A stretch of 64,000 bases of DNA from Kappaphycus alvarezii (Eukaryota; Rhodophyta; Florideophyceae; Gigartinales; Solieriaceae), in assembly GCA_002205965.3 (NCBI GenBank), contig NADL03000473.1:1-64000 (forward strand), read 5' to 3'. The notes beneath the pieces are model-generated. The model did no database searches, was not told the origin of the DNA, and worked only from the letters and a program-made list of their open reading frames with translations. This document shows, piece by piece, positions 19,516-31,643 of the stretch (within the stretch, counting starts at the first letter, position 1; every line of letters starts with the position of its first letter). Made by a program: the position numbers and the translations under genes.

Positions 19516-22500
19516 ATGGATCTCAACGCTGCTCGTATAACGTTCGCAGGGGGCAAGAATGAAGACGTTGAGGAGTTTCCTTATACATATGTCAACGTTG
19601 TGATGCGTGAGAAGAGCGATGAAGGGAAGGCCGAAAGTATCTTCGCCTATTTTCACGGTAACGCAAAGCACAAATATAAGTCCAAGTTTATCAACGGGTG
19701 GTCTCTTAACGGGAATGTGCGTAACTTCGGTGAGGTATGCGAGTGGCTTGTGGAAGAGTATGCTAAGGAGGTAGAACCAGATGAGATGATTCGTACCGCC
19801 ATAGAGGCCCGGCTCAACTTCGACGATTTGTTAAGCTCATTGGTATACTTGTGTGATCTCTATGAAAAGGCTGGGTTCAACGCCCAAGCCAAGTACGGAA
19901 TGCTGCGTAAGGCGGCGATGGGGGATAAGCGGCTCTCCGATTTACTCCTCATCAAGGGCCCTCACACTTTTAATGAACTGAAGGGTACCATAGTAGAATT
20001 TGTCAAAAATTCGGAGACGTTTCAGTCACTAAGTGAATACCGAGGGAAACCCGTACATCTATGCCGATCGTACATCCTGATAAGAATTATCAAAGGCCGG
20101 CTACTAGTGCAGCGGCATTAGAATCAGTCAGGGGGGATGTCAAAAACTTGGAAGTAAGGTGTGAAACCCGATTCGATAATCGACTTGACATGATAACATC
20201 GCAGTTCGAAAGCCTTACTCTTACCATTAAGAAGAACCAGTCTGGGGCCCCCAAGGCCGCAGAAGTCTGTTCCTACTGCCACAAGCCTGGACACTTTGCA
20301 AATAGGTGTCCTGATAATCCACATAGAAACACTTGTTGTGGAAAGTGTGGTCGATATGGGCATCATGAAAGTAACTGCTGGTCTAAAGACAACAGAAAAG
20401 CAAATTTATCGGACGCAAGGAGCGAGTCAGGACCACAGATGAAAATCTTACAAAACAGAAAGGATCACAAGTTGACGGATGCCGGTAATGTATCCATCGC
20501 GGAAGAAATCAGTCAAGTCAATGTGACAAAAAGGGATGGGGAAGGGAACATTTTATCGAAAAAACCTAGGCTAGATTATGGAATGCTGGAACATATCCCA
20601 GCACCTGTACCTCCTCGAACCAAGAGGTCTGATCAAGTTGTTCCAGGAGTGGGAGTCACTCCGGCCAAGAAGACGAAAAAGAGTAAGAAATTTAAGAATA
20701 TCCCGAAGGACGTACTAGAATATGTGAAGAAGTACAATTTGGTGGCTGAGCTTGCATCAGCCCCAACTGGGATAACTTTTGGTCAACTTTTGAGGGGCGA
20801 CGCAGAGGACGCGAGAAAAGAACTCAAAAAAATTATCAGGTCTAATAAGTCCGCTAAGGGTAAGAAACTGTTTCTTCAATCGGCCTCGACAGCACCAAGA
20901 CGTCTTAAACTAGTACCAGTCAAAGTATTGGGAATGCAAAACCAAGCTCTTTTCGATTCGGGCGCTGTTCCAAACCTTATTTCAGAAACTTTGGTGACAG
21001 ATCTAGGTCTTGAAATTATTCCAACTACTCGAAGAATAACTGTGGCGGATGGAACCATATCAAAATGCATGGGCACTGTTGACAAGGTTTCCGTGTTCTT
21101 TGGGGACTCTAAAGTTGATGTAGACTTTCTCGTCATGCCTGATCTCCCTTTTGATGCAATCATTGGCTGCCCTACCATGGAAAGACTAGGGACCTGCATT
21201 GACTTGGGCAACCAAATCGTTTCAGTTAATGTTGACGGCAGAACCGTGAAGATGCCCCTGGATTTCGACAAAAGCACACATCCGGTAGATTTGAAAGAAA
21301 CGGACAGTGAAGATTTCACTTCTAGCTATGACAGCGAAGATTACGAACCAGCCAAAACTTTCGGAAGTGGAAAAGAGTACGCTCGGGGGATACTGAACAT
21401 GGCATGGGATGATTATGATTCTGGGTTTGAAAAAGATGAAGACTGGAATTCTAGGGTAGGTGTGACACCTGAATGTGTTTCTTTTTGCGATAATATCGAA
21501 TCAAAGGACGGAATTCGAAGCATGAAAGAAGATTAAAATTGCAAGGAAAATAGGAATATATCGGATTCCATATCTGAAGATGTGAGCACGCCGGAAGAAG
21601 TCCTTCAAAATTTGGAGGGAGAGGCTCAAGAAGAAAAAGGGCGCCAAATTGCAGAAATCCAAGGAAAAGTGCAGCACCTTCCCGCCCCCGCCTCAATGAA
21701 AATATCCGACATGTTAACATCTTCCGAAGTAATTGCATGGAATGCTTCCGATCTAAGACAAGCAAGCGTACCGGTCACTCACTCATTTGAGCTTACCGAC
21801 ACTCATCCGATTTACCACAGGCCTAGACGTCAACCGCCAAAATATGGCCAATTTATCTCAGAAAATGTTACAAGTATGCTGAAAAATGATATTATTCGAC
21901 CAGTTTCATCCCCATGGTCATTTCCGGTTGTGATAGCACCAAAGAAAGATGGAAAACTTCGCTTTTGCGTCGATTACCGACAACTGAAATAGATAATGAT
22001 ACCGATCGATTCCCGATTCCGAACATGGAGGAGATCCTCGAGGACCTGAAGGATGGGAGATATTTCACCTCAATTGACCTTTACACTGGCTATTGGCAGA
22101 TTCCATTGGATGAAAAATGTAAGGAAAAAACAACTTTTACCAGCAAAGCCGGTACTTTCAGGTTCGAAGTGATGCCTTTTGGTCTCATGATTGCACCAGC
22201 TACATTCCAAAGAATGATGAACGAGGTTTTGAAAGGACCTCCATTCGCAAGAGTCTATATCGATGATGTCGTCATATTCTCAGAAACATTGGATCAGCAC
22301 ATCTCGCACGTCAAGACAGTTGTGGAGAGGATATCGGAATATAGCTTGAAAATTAAGTTGAGCAAATGCTTCTTTGCGAAAACTTCTATCCAATTACTCG
22401 GTCATATCGTGGACCAAGAGGGAATTAAAGTGAATCCGGAGAAAACGAAAAAAATAAAGTTCGCACCAAGGTCCGCTTCAAAGACGGAGGTCCGAAGCTT

Positions 22501-24060
22501 CTTAGGACTGGCCTCATATTACAGAAGATTTATCAAAGATTTCGCCAAGACTGCAGCACCGTTACATGCCAGCACTACGAAGAACGGAAAATTTTACTGG
22601 AACAAGGAAATGGAAACTGCATTTCAGGAGCTTAGAGATAAGCTATGTGTTCCCCCAGTTCTCATGTACCCAGATTTCAAGAGACCATTCGTTGTGGAAA
22701 CAGATGCCTCAGAGCGGTCTTTTGGTGCCGTTTTGTCCCAAAAAGATGAGAACGGAAGACTACACCCTGTTCAATTCGCAAGTCGAACTCTGAATGATGC
22801 GGAAAAGAGATACTTAGTCTGCGAGAAAGAAGCGGTAGCTGTCGTCTTCGCGCTGAAAAAGTTTCGCGTATACCTTTTATCACTCGAGAAATTTGTCTTA
22901 ATAACTGATCACCAGGCACTTAAGACAGCATTCCAAAAGAAGGATGTACATCACCGCTTGGCCCGATGGCTCGACATTTTCGCAGAATATCGGTTTGAAA
23001 CTTTGTATAGACCCGGACGCAATAATCAGCCTGCCGATTACCTATCCCGCTTGAGGGATCCACTGAGTCCAAATGAAAAGGCTTCCGAGGACATCGTCGG
23101 AGTTGCCGAGGTGCAGGCGCCGAACGAAACAGAGTACGAAGCTAATATTAACGGACTTATTAAGGTTTTGGATGGACTAGAAATGAGAAAGGATAATCTG
23201 AAACATAGAAATTGGGTACGCAGGAATCAAAAGGCTTTTACATTGTGGAATGGAAAACTCTTCCGGCACACTAAAGCCGGTCCCCGACTAGTGGCCCCTT
23301 TGAAAGAAAGAATGAAGATCTTGAGGACTTTCCATGACGAGTTAGGGCATTGGGATCTCGAAACAACCAAAAAATTCGTAACTGAGAGATTCTGGTGGCC
23401 CAGTATCCATAAGGACGTCTATGATTTCGTGTAAAGCTGCGACAACTCTCAAAAATTCACTCCAATACGAAAGTATAAGACAACTCTAAGTTTTCCAGTC
23501 TCCGGTCTCTTTGAAACCTTCTCAATTGACTTTGCGGGCACGTTCAAGGAAACATCTTCCGGAAACAAATATCTCCTTATAGGGGTGGAACATCTTACTG
23601 GATGGCCAATAGCAGTTGCAGTTGAGGAGGCAAATGCTGAGGTGGTACTGAAATTCATCGAAAAAGAAATAATTGAACCGCTTGGCCTCCCAAAAAGGAT
23701 CATCTCGGATAACGCCCTTTGTTTTACTGCAACTTTACTGCTTCGTTTCTTGGAAGAGAAAGGGATTCAGCTGAAGACAGTTCTTGCATACGCTGCTATG
23801 TCAAACGGTAAAGCGGAGAGGATGGTTGGAACCATCAAACGAGCAATATCGAAAACTATGTCGGAGAATGAAATCCAGTGGGAAGATGCCTTACCAAAAG
23901 TGTTATACGGCTATCGTCGAAGAAGAGGAAGAAGTGGGCAGTCACCATTCGAGCTAATGTACGGACGGGCTCCTAGAATGTTACAGAGAGACATGGAAAC
24001 AAATAATATCGATGAAGAGAGTAGAGAAGTCGAACTACTGGCCACAGAAGGCTGTAGATC
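19516..24060 (+). pseudogene. Element 2 gag-pol polyprotein (interrupted)
   Basis: The gag frame opens at 19516 and shifts near 20035 by one missing base. From 20061 one frame carries both zinc knuckles (CX2CX4HX4C, twice, about 20267-20385), the aspartic protease motif FDSGA (about 20950) and an acidic linker, ending at a stop at 21534. Reverse transcriptase with YIDD, RNase H and the integrase HH zinc-binding start follow from 21914 to 23434. A stop replaces Lys at 23432, then the integrase core resumes from 23585. The DDE residues are readable. The frame ends in unrelated sequence after 24060. The structure shows that gag and protease are naturally in one frame. Confidence 0.88.
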
Positions 24061-24925
24061 CGACGGAATGGACGCCTACCAATGTCAATGTCTTTGAGAC
24101 TTGCCTCAATTTGCGCGTTTGGAGGGATTGCCCGTACGACAGATCAAGGCTTAGATGTCCACGAAAAAAACACTGCGTATATGAAATTGTATCGTCTCTG
24201 TGTGTAAGATGTGGAAACGTATCTGGGTCTCTTTGTCCCGATCTATTATATTTCTCACATGTTACAGTATAAGGAGTGCTCAGCTTTCTCCATATTTGCT
24301 TCAATATCGTCCCGTTCCTTTTATCTGGATACATTATAGGCTCAAACTGCACCAAAAGATCCTTTGTAATGCCGCAGACAGCTTCGAGTGAGTCCGGTTT
24401 GAAATAGCCATCGTTAAACAGCTCGAGAAATAACTGAGAAAAATGATAGTGACGACCAGCATCAAGCTCTGATCGCGTCTCAATTCTTTGAAAAATCCGG
24501 CGCAGCATAGTATTATGGCGTGCGTCTGCACTATAGTGACACAGAAGAGACGTTTCGTGCTTAGCCCAATTTGAAAGACGACCACGATCGATATCAGCTC
24601 GCGAAGCGTTTGTTTGAATTTCAGGATCCACAACTTTTTGTTCCTCGCACATATGCGAGAGCTCCATTATCTTTTCGGGATCGGTAATGCCAACTTGAGA
24701 AATTATTACAGTAAGTGCAGCTTTTAAGCCTGATCCGGAGAGCTCAGCTCTTCTTAGCGCACCCACAAGAATAGTTGGCGTAACTTTACGCATTGGTAAG
24801 CGCGGTATTGTGACGGAAGTAGCAAGGGCTGTTATTGTATTGCTCGTACCGATTTGAGCGGTCGGATCCTGCGGATAGTGGGCTAACGTCGCGGTTTTTT
24901 GCTTGCTTTCTGTTGCTTGGGACAA
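24035..24925 (-). CDS. Hypothetical protein, function unknown
   Basis: A 296-residue frame read leftward from 24925. No domain is recognised. Residues 1-30 are polar; the middle is mixed and helical-looking, with LSNWAKHETSLLCHYSADA and YHFSQLFLELFNDGYF. The last ~10 residues run into the broken end of element 2 (24035-24060), so the natural C terminus is probably different or lost. It lies between element 2 and the left end of the Harbinger-like element at 25180. It could be part of another, unrecognised mobile element. Coding status is uncertain. Confidence 0.35.
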   Translation of the reverse strand: MSQATESKQKTATLAHYPQDPTAQIGTSNTITALATSVTIPRLPMRKVTPTILVGALRRAELSGSGLKAALTVIISQVGITDPEKIMELSHMCEEQKVVDPEIQTNASRADIDRGRLSNWAKHETSLLCHYSADARHNTMLRRIFQRIETRSELDAGRHYHFSQLFLELFNDGYFKPDSLEAVCGITKDLLVQFEPIMYPDKRNGTILKQIWRKLSTPYTVTCEKYNRSGQRDPDTFPHLTHRDDTISYTQCFFRGHLSLDLSYGQSLQTRKLRQVSKTLTLVGVHSVGSTAFCGQ

Positions 24926-25486
24926 ATGGACGTTGGGGGAAGGAAGAAAAGAAAAATTTTGAGTGGATAACTGGTGGGAAATTGTGCCACTTTAGGATGC
25001 GATTTTTGGATTGTTATTGTAGTCTATAGAGTGTACGGACGAGAATAAAGATCGTTAGGAGTCGAGATGATGGTCTGAGGGATTTTTTTGGAGGATTAGA
25101 TGTGTTGGTGAAGTCATGAATGCCTTTTTGACCCATCCATACACTAAAAATTTCATATGCAACTGTCAGATCAGATACTGTGCCACTCCTGAAAACAAAA
25201 CTTGCATGCTATACACTAAAGCACAGAAATAATTAAATGGTAATTTGGTAGTGCAAGCTGTGCCAAAGAAATTTTCGCTACAATTTTACGCAAGCAACCT
25301 ATTTTAATCCTGAGTAAGAGAATTAACCCTCTTCTCAACATCAGGTTTTGCAGTGGCAAAATGCGGTCTATGTACCTCCATTTGCTGGCCCTTTTGCTCC
25401 GACAGAGGAGAATACAACTAACTTTTCCTGACAGATCAAGCATATAGGGGCTAAGATGCCGCTATTGGCGTGTCTAGCGTAGAGCT

Positions 25487-26536
25487 TTGGTCGACTCAAG
25501 TACACCTTCTTTCACGATTCTCTACATTTCAAGATCTGATCAATCTCTCATCACGATGACAGGCATCGATCATCGAACATTCGCATACTTGTTTACTCGG
25601 TTCGCACCTCTTTACCAGCGATATTCTCTTCACTCCGAGGACGTCTATATTCGTATCCTAGAAGATAGGATTAGACGTAGAGAGCTACCGTGTACACTTG
25701 ATGGCACGATGTGCCTCGGGTTGTTGCTTACCTAGCAAAGAACGAGAAGATGTACCTGGAATCTCTGTATGTTGTTTGGAGTAACCAACTCTGTATGCTC
25801 CTTGTTCATCCGGTTTGCGCGTCGACTTTTGCTCCGCATTTTGTGTTCAGAGGACAACTGAAAGATCAAAATTCCAACTCTGGCTGAAATATTGCTATTC
25901 ACGGAGACATTTCCGGAAAAATACCATATTTTGCAACATTTGTACCTTGTTTCTGATGGTTTGAAGCCTTAATTGGAACAATTTGATGACCAAATCATTA
26001 ATAATATGTTTTAGAACCTGTGGACGAACGATCATTATATTGGAAACGTGTTTTTCTTTTCGCAGAATGGTAAAATAGTAGCCTGTGCTTTCAATGCACC
26101 AGAAAGCATTCATGACTCTATGATAGCGGGACGGGGTGGTATCTACGAGAAACTAGAACAACAATTTGACTTTTGTAGAGGACAGGTTGTAGAGGACTCT
26201 GCATTCGCGAAGGAAAAATATCCTTTCCTTATCAAGTCAGCTCAGGATGAAACAAACGCCGGTGGACCGGACGAAGTCCTCAAAATCAGATAGGCAACTT
26301 CAATGAGACAGGCTTCCGAGTGGGGTATGAAAAAATTTAAAGGGAAGTTCCCAAGAATGAAAGACCGCTTCATGTACGAAGAAAATTGGGAGACAAAGTT
26401 AATTTTGTTACGTGATGTTCATTTATTGAACTTGCGTGCTAAGCTAGTTGGTGTAAACCAGATAATTTCAACTTACATGCCGCATCTAAGTGTTGAGGCA
26501 AACCCTTTTCTGATAGAAACAGGACTCGTCAGTTAG
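25487..26536 (+). pseudogene. PIF/Harbinger (DDE_Tnp4-like) transposase, module 1
   Basis: Fragments in successive frames match the family order: an N-terminal MTGIDHRTFAYLF segment; a region reading LFIRFARRLL; the central block with KIVACAFNAPESIHDSMI and IYEKLE; and the C-terminal block EWGMKKFKGKFPRMKDR ... LVGVNQIISTYMP. In this superfamily the DDE/D catalytic triad lies across the middle and C-terminal blocks. Several frame changes and stops between 25735 and 26060 inactivate it. Coding similarity may begin upstream, near 25340. The stop (26534-26536) overlaps the stop of the opposite gene. Confidence 0.85.
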
Positions 26537-27250
26537 CCCTGTGAAGTGTTATCTCTCACTTGTGTGTCAGCCTGTGAACTTTTCGCAATGAAAGTTATAA
26601 TTATCTGAATAAACTCCCGGTGCCGTTCATTCTCTTCCCTTCTATGCTCCTTTTCTTCTCGGCGTTCTTCTTCTCGTCGACGAATATCTTCCTCTCTGCG
26701 CCTTATTTCTTCTTCCCGAAGTTGTTGATCCTGAATAAGGATCGTTTTCAGGAGCACCTTGATGCCATCATCCTTTTCATTGCGCTTAGCGATGGGACAT
26801 GCTACCAGATAACGTGCAGTTGGGGTATCTCTTCTCAAAAAAAGTGTTGTTTTGTACATTAGGGCGAGAGATGAGGCTGTTCTGCTGTTCACGATCATTA
26901 GTGTCAGTTTCATTGTTCCCTACCGAGGAAGTGGGGCTGTCTCTATCGTCTGAGGTAGGCATAACATCATCTACGATCTCAGCAGAATCAGCTCCATCTC
27001 CCAGATCCGCCCTCTCTGTCATCTGATAACGCATCTGTTTAGTTCTTTTGCCATCGACCGGGATCCTGGGATCACCAGTCGGTATCTTGCGCCGGTTTAA
27101 TGCTTTGAACTTGCGCTTGAGGCTATCGATGGTTCTTTGTTCATACGAGAACGCGATGGCATGGTCAGATGCGACGAGATCCCATTCATCCTTGCAAAGT
27201 GGGAGATATTTCTGCAACATGTCCAACAGGTATATCACCTATTTCTGTGT
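26533..27250 (-). pseudogene. SANT/Myb-like DNA-binding partner of the Harbinger transposase, module 1
   Basis: Read leftward from about 27250, the frame begins SNRGSGFTQK, then an in-frame stop, then LLDMLQKYLPLCKDEWDLV and KRKFKALNRRKIPTGDPRIP, the signature of the SANT-like proteins that accompany Harbinger transposases. An acidic/Ser-Thr linker follows. After a frame change near 26850-26900 comes a charged coiled coil (REEEIRRREEDIRRREEERR). The partner protein normally helps the transposase bind element ends. Transposase and partner converge, and their stop codons overlap in ttag at 26533-26536. Confidence 0.8.
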
Positions 27251-28606
27251 AAATCCAGAACCTCTATTCGAAAGCGCGGCGCTACCGCGGGGGAGTCTTG
27301 CTGTTCGTGATGTGTGCTTGCTGATAGTACGCACAGGAGGAAGAGAATGGGAAGAAGCCGCCAAAACCGTATGCATAGCGAACATCTAAATTGATGGAGT
27401 TGTTGGTTGTCGCGTTTTTAGGGTGATCTGGAGGCAAGGGTTCGGAAGAAGGTGGCTGAGGGGGGGAAGAGCCGGTCGAGATGTGTCTGGCATGGCCGAG
27501 GCAGAGCAAAGTTTCAAGTTGGGGAGGCGGAGCGGTGGAAAGGTGGAGTGGGACAGTAGTGGGGTGAATGGGAGCCAGATGCCATGCAGGATGGCTATTT
27601 GACGGAGGCGTTCTGTTTTCTGAGGATAATAGCGGGTCGTTAGAACTGGCTTTGGCGCAAAACTGATAAAGTGGGCCAGATTTGGGTGTTTGGGTGTGGG
27701 ATCAGATTTGCTCAAGAAGGCGAGGTCCCAACCATGTCACTCTTTTTGATGTCCCCATTTTGTGTACATTTTACACAAATTTTATGTACTATTTAGCGTT
27801 TTTGAGTTTTCAGGAGTGGCCCACTATCTTCCATGAGTATATTACCCAAACCTCTTTCCCAACTGTCAGGAAAGCTTGTTGAGATCACACAACATCTTAA
27901 TACCCGAAATTATATATGGCCAATTATCTAGTGCCAAGTAATTCTGAAGAAAACGATATTTTATACTCATTATAGGATTTACGCGACTCCATATTTCTTG
28001 TAATTTTCGTATAAACGTAGTACAGGGCGTACACGTTTGCAACGTGAAAGAAAATTGTACGAGAAGAAGTCACGAATTTTTGTGCACTTTCACGTCTACA
28101 CGAAGTGATTTTCGTACGAGTTGCCGCCATAACAGAGCTTTACCTTCAGCTTTTCACTCCTTTCCAACTCCCCATCTTCCCACCTTACACGATCTCCATC
28201 TTCAGACTTCCCCATCTCGTTTTCTCGTAACCTCGTCATCTACGTCTCTACTGACCCTTTTTTAATGTCTCCGCATCTCTCGCACCAGGCGAAGCTTCAG
28301 CCGGAGGGTACGGAGGGTGGAGCGATTTTGAGGTTTCGACAGTCTCTTCCCGAAATTTTGTTTAATAACATCACCACGAGCAGCTAAAAATCGCTGCATC
28401 CTACAAGCTGGCATACTTCTCGAAAGGCGCTGCGCATTTGAAATAAGATACCTGTCTGCAATTCTCGATACATGTCTTGAGGTTTAGAAGTAGAGCAGCT
28501 GAAACGTGCAACAGAGAAACAGAATTCATCGGACGTGTAGTAGTCATGAAACATAGTTCCTTGTCCAGGTATGTTTCAAGTCCATATAATTCTATTCTAC
28601 AGCGAT

Positions 28607-29145
28607 TTATACTGCACCTCTAGCAGCTTTGTACAGTTTCTGTGCTGTTTTTGCACCCACTTGTTCAAAAGCTGTTTTTAACCAAGGGCGAAGCACTAAT
28701 GCTGGGTCACCATAGATGTAAAATTGCCTCTCTCTTATTAAGGAGCATGATGGCAAAGATTCTGTCAGACCACTGCTCCTTAGAAGGGTTAAATCGTGCC
28801 TGCGACCAACTTTAGGCCCATATAACGAAATTTTCAGACCATCTGGAGTCTTTATCGTTTTGTAGATTAGACAATGCATGCGTTTTTGGCTGGAATAACA
28901 TGCTCTTTGGCTGCCGCCATGTCACTCCGGTCTCACCATACTGATTTTGGTGCAATCAATAAAGACAATACAACTTTCGAGAGAAGCGCCACAGCTTACG
29001 ATATCGTCAGCATATTGTGCTGCATGTGACTGCGAAAATTCGACTTGTAGCGTAGAAACCAGATACCCCTTTGCTTCCACGAATCTTTCCAGAGTCTCCA
29101 ATGCTTTCCGCGCACACGTGTCAGGCAGGGCTACGAAAATTAGAC
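28607..29145 (-). pseudogene. Harbinger/DDE_Tnp4-like transposase relic
   Basis: Read leftward, it contains FIDCTKISMVRPE, then after a frame change MHCLIYKTIKTPDGL, SLYGPKVGRRHDLTLL and FYIYGDPALVLRPW. These correspond to the central catalytic block of HARBI1-like/DDE_Tnp4 transposases, including the first Asp (FID) and the YGDPA segment. N- and C-terminal parts are missing. It is a different lineage from module 1. No flanking inverted repeats were found. Confidence 0.8.
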
Positions 29146-29226
29146 GATGTTTCTAGTTGCGTAAATCCTCTGTTCCTTAACTATTTTTGTTGGAACGGGC
29201 CTGAGGCCAGTACCGTTACTCTTTAC

Positions 29227-29297
29227 TGAATGTACAGTACTACTGTACCCCCCAATCTTGCCTGTACAGTCATGTACTGTACATACAGTACTGTGCA
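29227..29297. repeat. GTAC/GTACAGTAC palindrome-rich segment
   Basis: Dense copies of gtactgtac and gtacagtac, which are self-complementary, occur here. Similar clusters lie near 42857-42872, 50907-50957, 50990-51045, 59724-59735 and 59917-59995. Confidence 0.7.
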
Positions 29298-29430
29298 TCA
29301 CCTTGCTGTTGGTGTAGAAAGAGAAGAGAAAGAGAAGAGAAAGAGAAATGAAGCTATATTGTTTGTAGACAAGTCCGCACTTGTGGGGTTTTGGGCGCAC
29401 AAGAAGTAATCAATGGTTGAACTGATGGTT

Positions 29431-29459
29431 GAAGCTTCCGGTGAACAGACCGGAGCTTC
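29431..29459. repeat. Short hairpin
   Basis: The arms gaagcttccggt and accggagcttc are complementary apart from one bulged T, with a 6-nt loop. It is unassigned and could form part of a small inverted-repeat element. Confidence 0.5.
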
Positions 29460-29749
29460 TGACCATGGTTTATATAGAGAAGCATTCAACTAGAGTGACA
29501 ATGAATGGTAAGCAAACAATACTAAATTCAAAAGTATTCTAGAAGAACAGGCCTAGGGGCGTAATACTACAAGGTTTTGAGAGTTCACCTATTGTATTGC
29601 GGTGAGACTGACAGTATTGCCCATCATGGCAGAGTTCCAATGATCCACCTGGCGAGACAGCACAAAGCACTTTCTGGGTGGTCTTGCCAGAAAAGTATCT
29701 AGGAGTATGCCAGGTATCAATAATGGCTTCGTCTGATTGGCTCTGTGGT

Positions 29750-29850
29750 CTTGCGCTGCGTCGGTGCCATATTACAGTACAATCGTTGCGCTGATATCTC
29801 CTTACAGTGCCTATGTTGCACTGGTGCCTCTTTACCGTGCTTATGCCGTT
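29750..29850. repeat. 30-bp imperfect tandem repeat
   Basis: Three imperfect ~30-bp units share a pattern such as ggtgcc...ttacagt...; they translate into 10-residue periodic shadow ORFs on both strands. The stretch 29300-30500 otherwise holds no gene I can support. Confidence 0.5.
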
Positions 29851-30525
29851 TGAGAGCTACTGGCGAGATACTACTGGGCATATTGATACTACTCCGCATA
29901 TTCGTCACAGCACTAAACAGGAACTCCGGTTTTGTTAAACGGACTCCGGGCAATGGCTGAACCAATTGCCGACTCGAGCGAGAAAAGGACCGGAATAAAA
30001 CTCCCCCACCTCAACCGAGCATTCAGGAGGCTTGAAAAACTCCCACTGTAAGAAAATGGGCTCACAGATAGATACGACGATGACAACGGCGAAAACCCCG
30101 GACGAGCGAGCTTGACGACCAGCCCGAAGGGCTGTGAAGACTACAACCCCTCGCAGTCCGTCAAAATGACGGTAAATGTAAACGCCGCGGGTTATGGTGG
30201 ACTTCGCAAACCTTGTTCAAGTAGTATAGCCATCCTTATAGGCCTTTCCCAGTTCGTCCTACGTGTGCTGATGGCGCGGAGAGTCAATCCACTCGATGTG
30301 GCCATCGACAAGAACGTTGCAGCCGGAGCTCTGCAGCCGTGACGGGCAATCTTCCGAGGGAAGACCCGGCTGAAGGTCCGGCGCCCACGCCGTGCGCGGG
30401 CTCCGAGCGAGATGAAGTTAAGGTTTGGTATATTAGCAGATGAGTTCTTCCATAGACCAACTCATACCAACCCGTTCAAATAAGGCACCCCATTTAACCC
30501 CAATTTTGCCAATGGTCGACGAAGC

Positions 30526-31640
30526 TTGCTAGCTGCTCTGACTAGTGTCGTCAACTTGCTAGCCACCGGGAAGGCTCCTGCGGCTGTATCTGCATGGATC
30601 GCAGGTGCGCCGCTTACGGAACTTCTGAAAACTGGACGACGGGGGCATCAGACTGATCGCCGTGGGCGAGAACTTACGTCGCTTGGTGGGCAGATGTTTG
30701 CTGACACGCATTTCCGACAAGGCTTCCCAATACTTTCAGCCACTACAGTTGGAAGTAGCAACTTCAGGAGGATCTGAGGCAGTTTTCCACGCTATACAAC
30801 GACTTTACGAGGATCATGGCGATTCGGAGGAGTATGCACTGTTAACCGTTGACCTTCAAAATGACTTCCACTTGGTCATTTTGTGAAGTGCGCTTTGAAG
30901 GAGGTCGAGCAGAGGTTCCCGGAGCTCTTATCTTGGGTCCACTGCACGTATGCGGTAAACTAGGGTCATCTTTTGTGTAGGGATGATATGCTTCAGAGTG
31001 TGGTAGGCGTGCAGAAAGTGGATTCTTCTGGGTCTACTTTTGTTCTCCCTTGTGCTGCAAAAAGGAACGCGGGATGAGTTACTCAAAACCCGCCCCGAAA
31101 ATGTGGGCGACACCACATGCAGGCCTTCTCTACTCCTTCAGCTGTGGTACTTGGACGAAGGTATGTAGTTGGCACCCATGAAGCCATTCGAACGTCACTG
31201 CAGTTCCTCTTGTCCCGGAGGTGCGCAGTTTGTGTTTACACCTGCGCGTAGTGTGCCGTCTGGTGGCAAATCGCCCCCCCTCACCTGTTCAGCAGCCCTC
31301 CTATGTGAACTTTGCCAGAACTATGACGCCGAGACAACAGTGCTTCGCGCACCAACTGGTCGGACATATTCATGGAGCCCTGATTCTCAAAGCACGTCAC
31401 TTCGTTACAGCCTCTGCTCAAATCCCTGCTAACCCGGGAGGACACTCATGTCGCTCTCCACCTACTGCGGCCCTGCTGGGTTTTATGTCGGATCAACTAC
31501 CGCTTACGTGTAGTTCCCTCTCATTACACTCTTAAGGGAGCAACTGAATTCGACATCGCTGTTGAAGACATGCTGCGGGCGTTGATGGGCGGGGTTCTGG
31601 ACGCCGACACTTTTCGGGAATTACAACTTCACACAACAAT
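30526..31640 (+). pseudogene. Non-LTR reverse transcriptase relic, fragment a
   Basis: In shifting frames it shows the RT N-terminal fingers (ALTSVVNLLATG, then GENLRRLVGR); motif A (LLTVDLQNDF); a degraded motif B (GVQKVDSSGSTF, where a QGDPLG-type sequence is expected); and a thumb segment in one open stretch at about 31486-31635 (CRINYRLRVVPSHYT ... FRELQL). Motif C is not seen between B and the thumb, so sequence is missing or rearranged. It belongs to the same superfamily as the proteins at 57224-59439 and 60230-63968. Confidence 0.75.
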
Positions 31641-31643
31641 TGC

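Larger units (their letters stand above)
18037..24060 (+). mobile_element. Ty3/gypsy LTR retrotransposon, element 2 (3' truncated)
   Basis: It starts abruptly inside array copy 3 (cgccat, then tgtaat). It carries a long 5' LTR-like region and a gag-pol body closely related to element 3. The similarity stops near 24060 within the region after the integrase, where unrelated sequence begins, so no 3' LTR or target duplication is visible. Two frame changes and two in-frame stops interrupt the polyprotein. Confidence 0.88.
25180..27822 (+). mobile_element. PIF/Harbinger-like DNA transposon, module 1
   Basis: Terminal inverted repeats gtgccactcctgaaaac (25180-25196) and gttttcaggagtggccc (27806-27822) match at 16 of 17 positions. 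They are flanked by the 3-bp duplication act (25177-25179 and 27823-27825). Inside are a transposase relic on the plus strand and a SANT/Myb-like partner on the minus strand, the usual two-gene content of the superfamily. The 3-bp duplication length fits, although the typical sequence is TTA/TAA. Confidence 0.85.
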
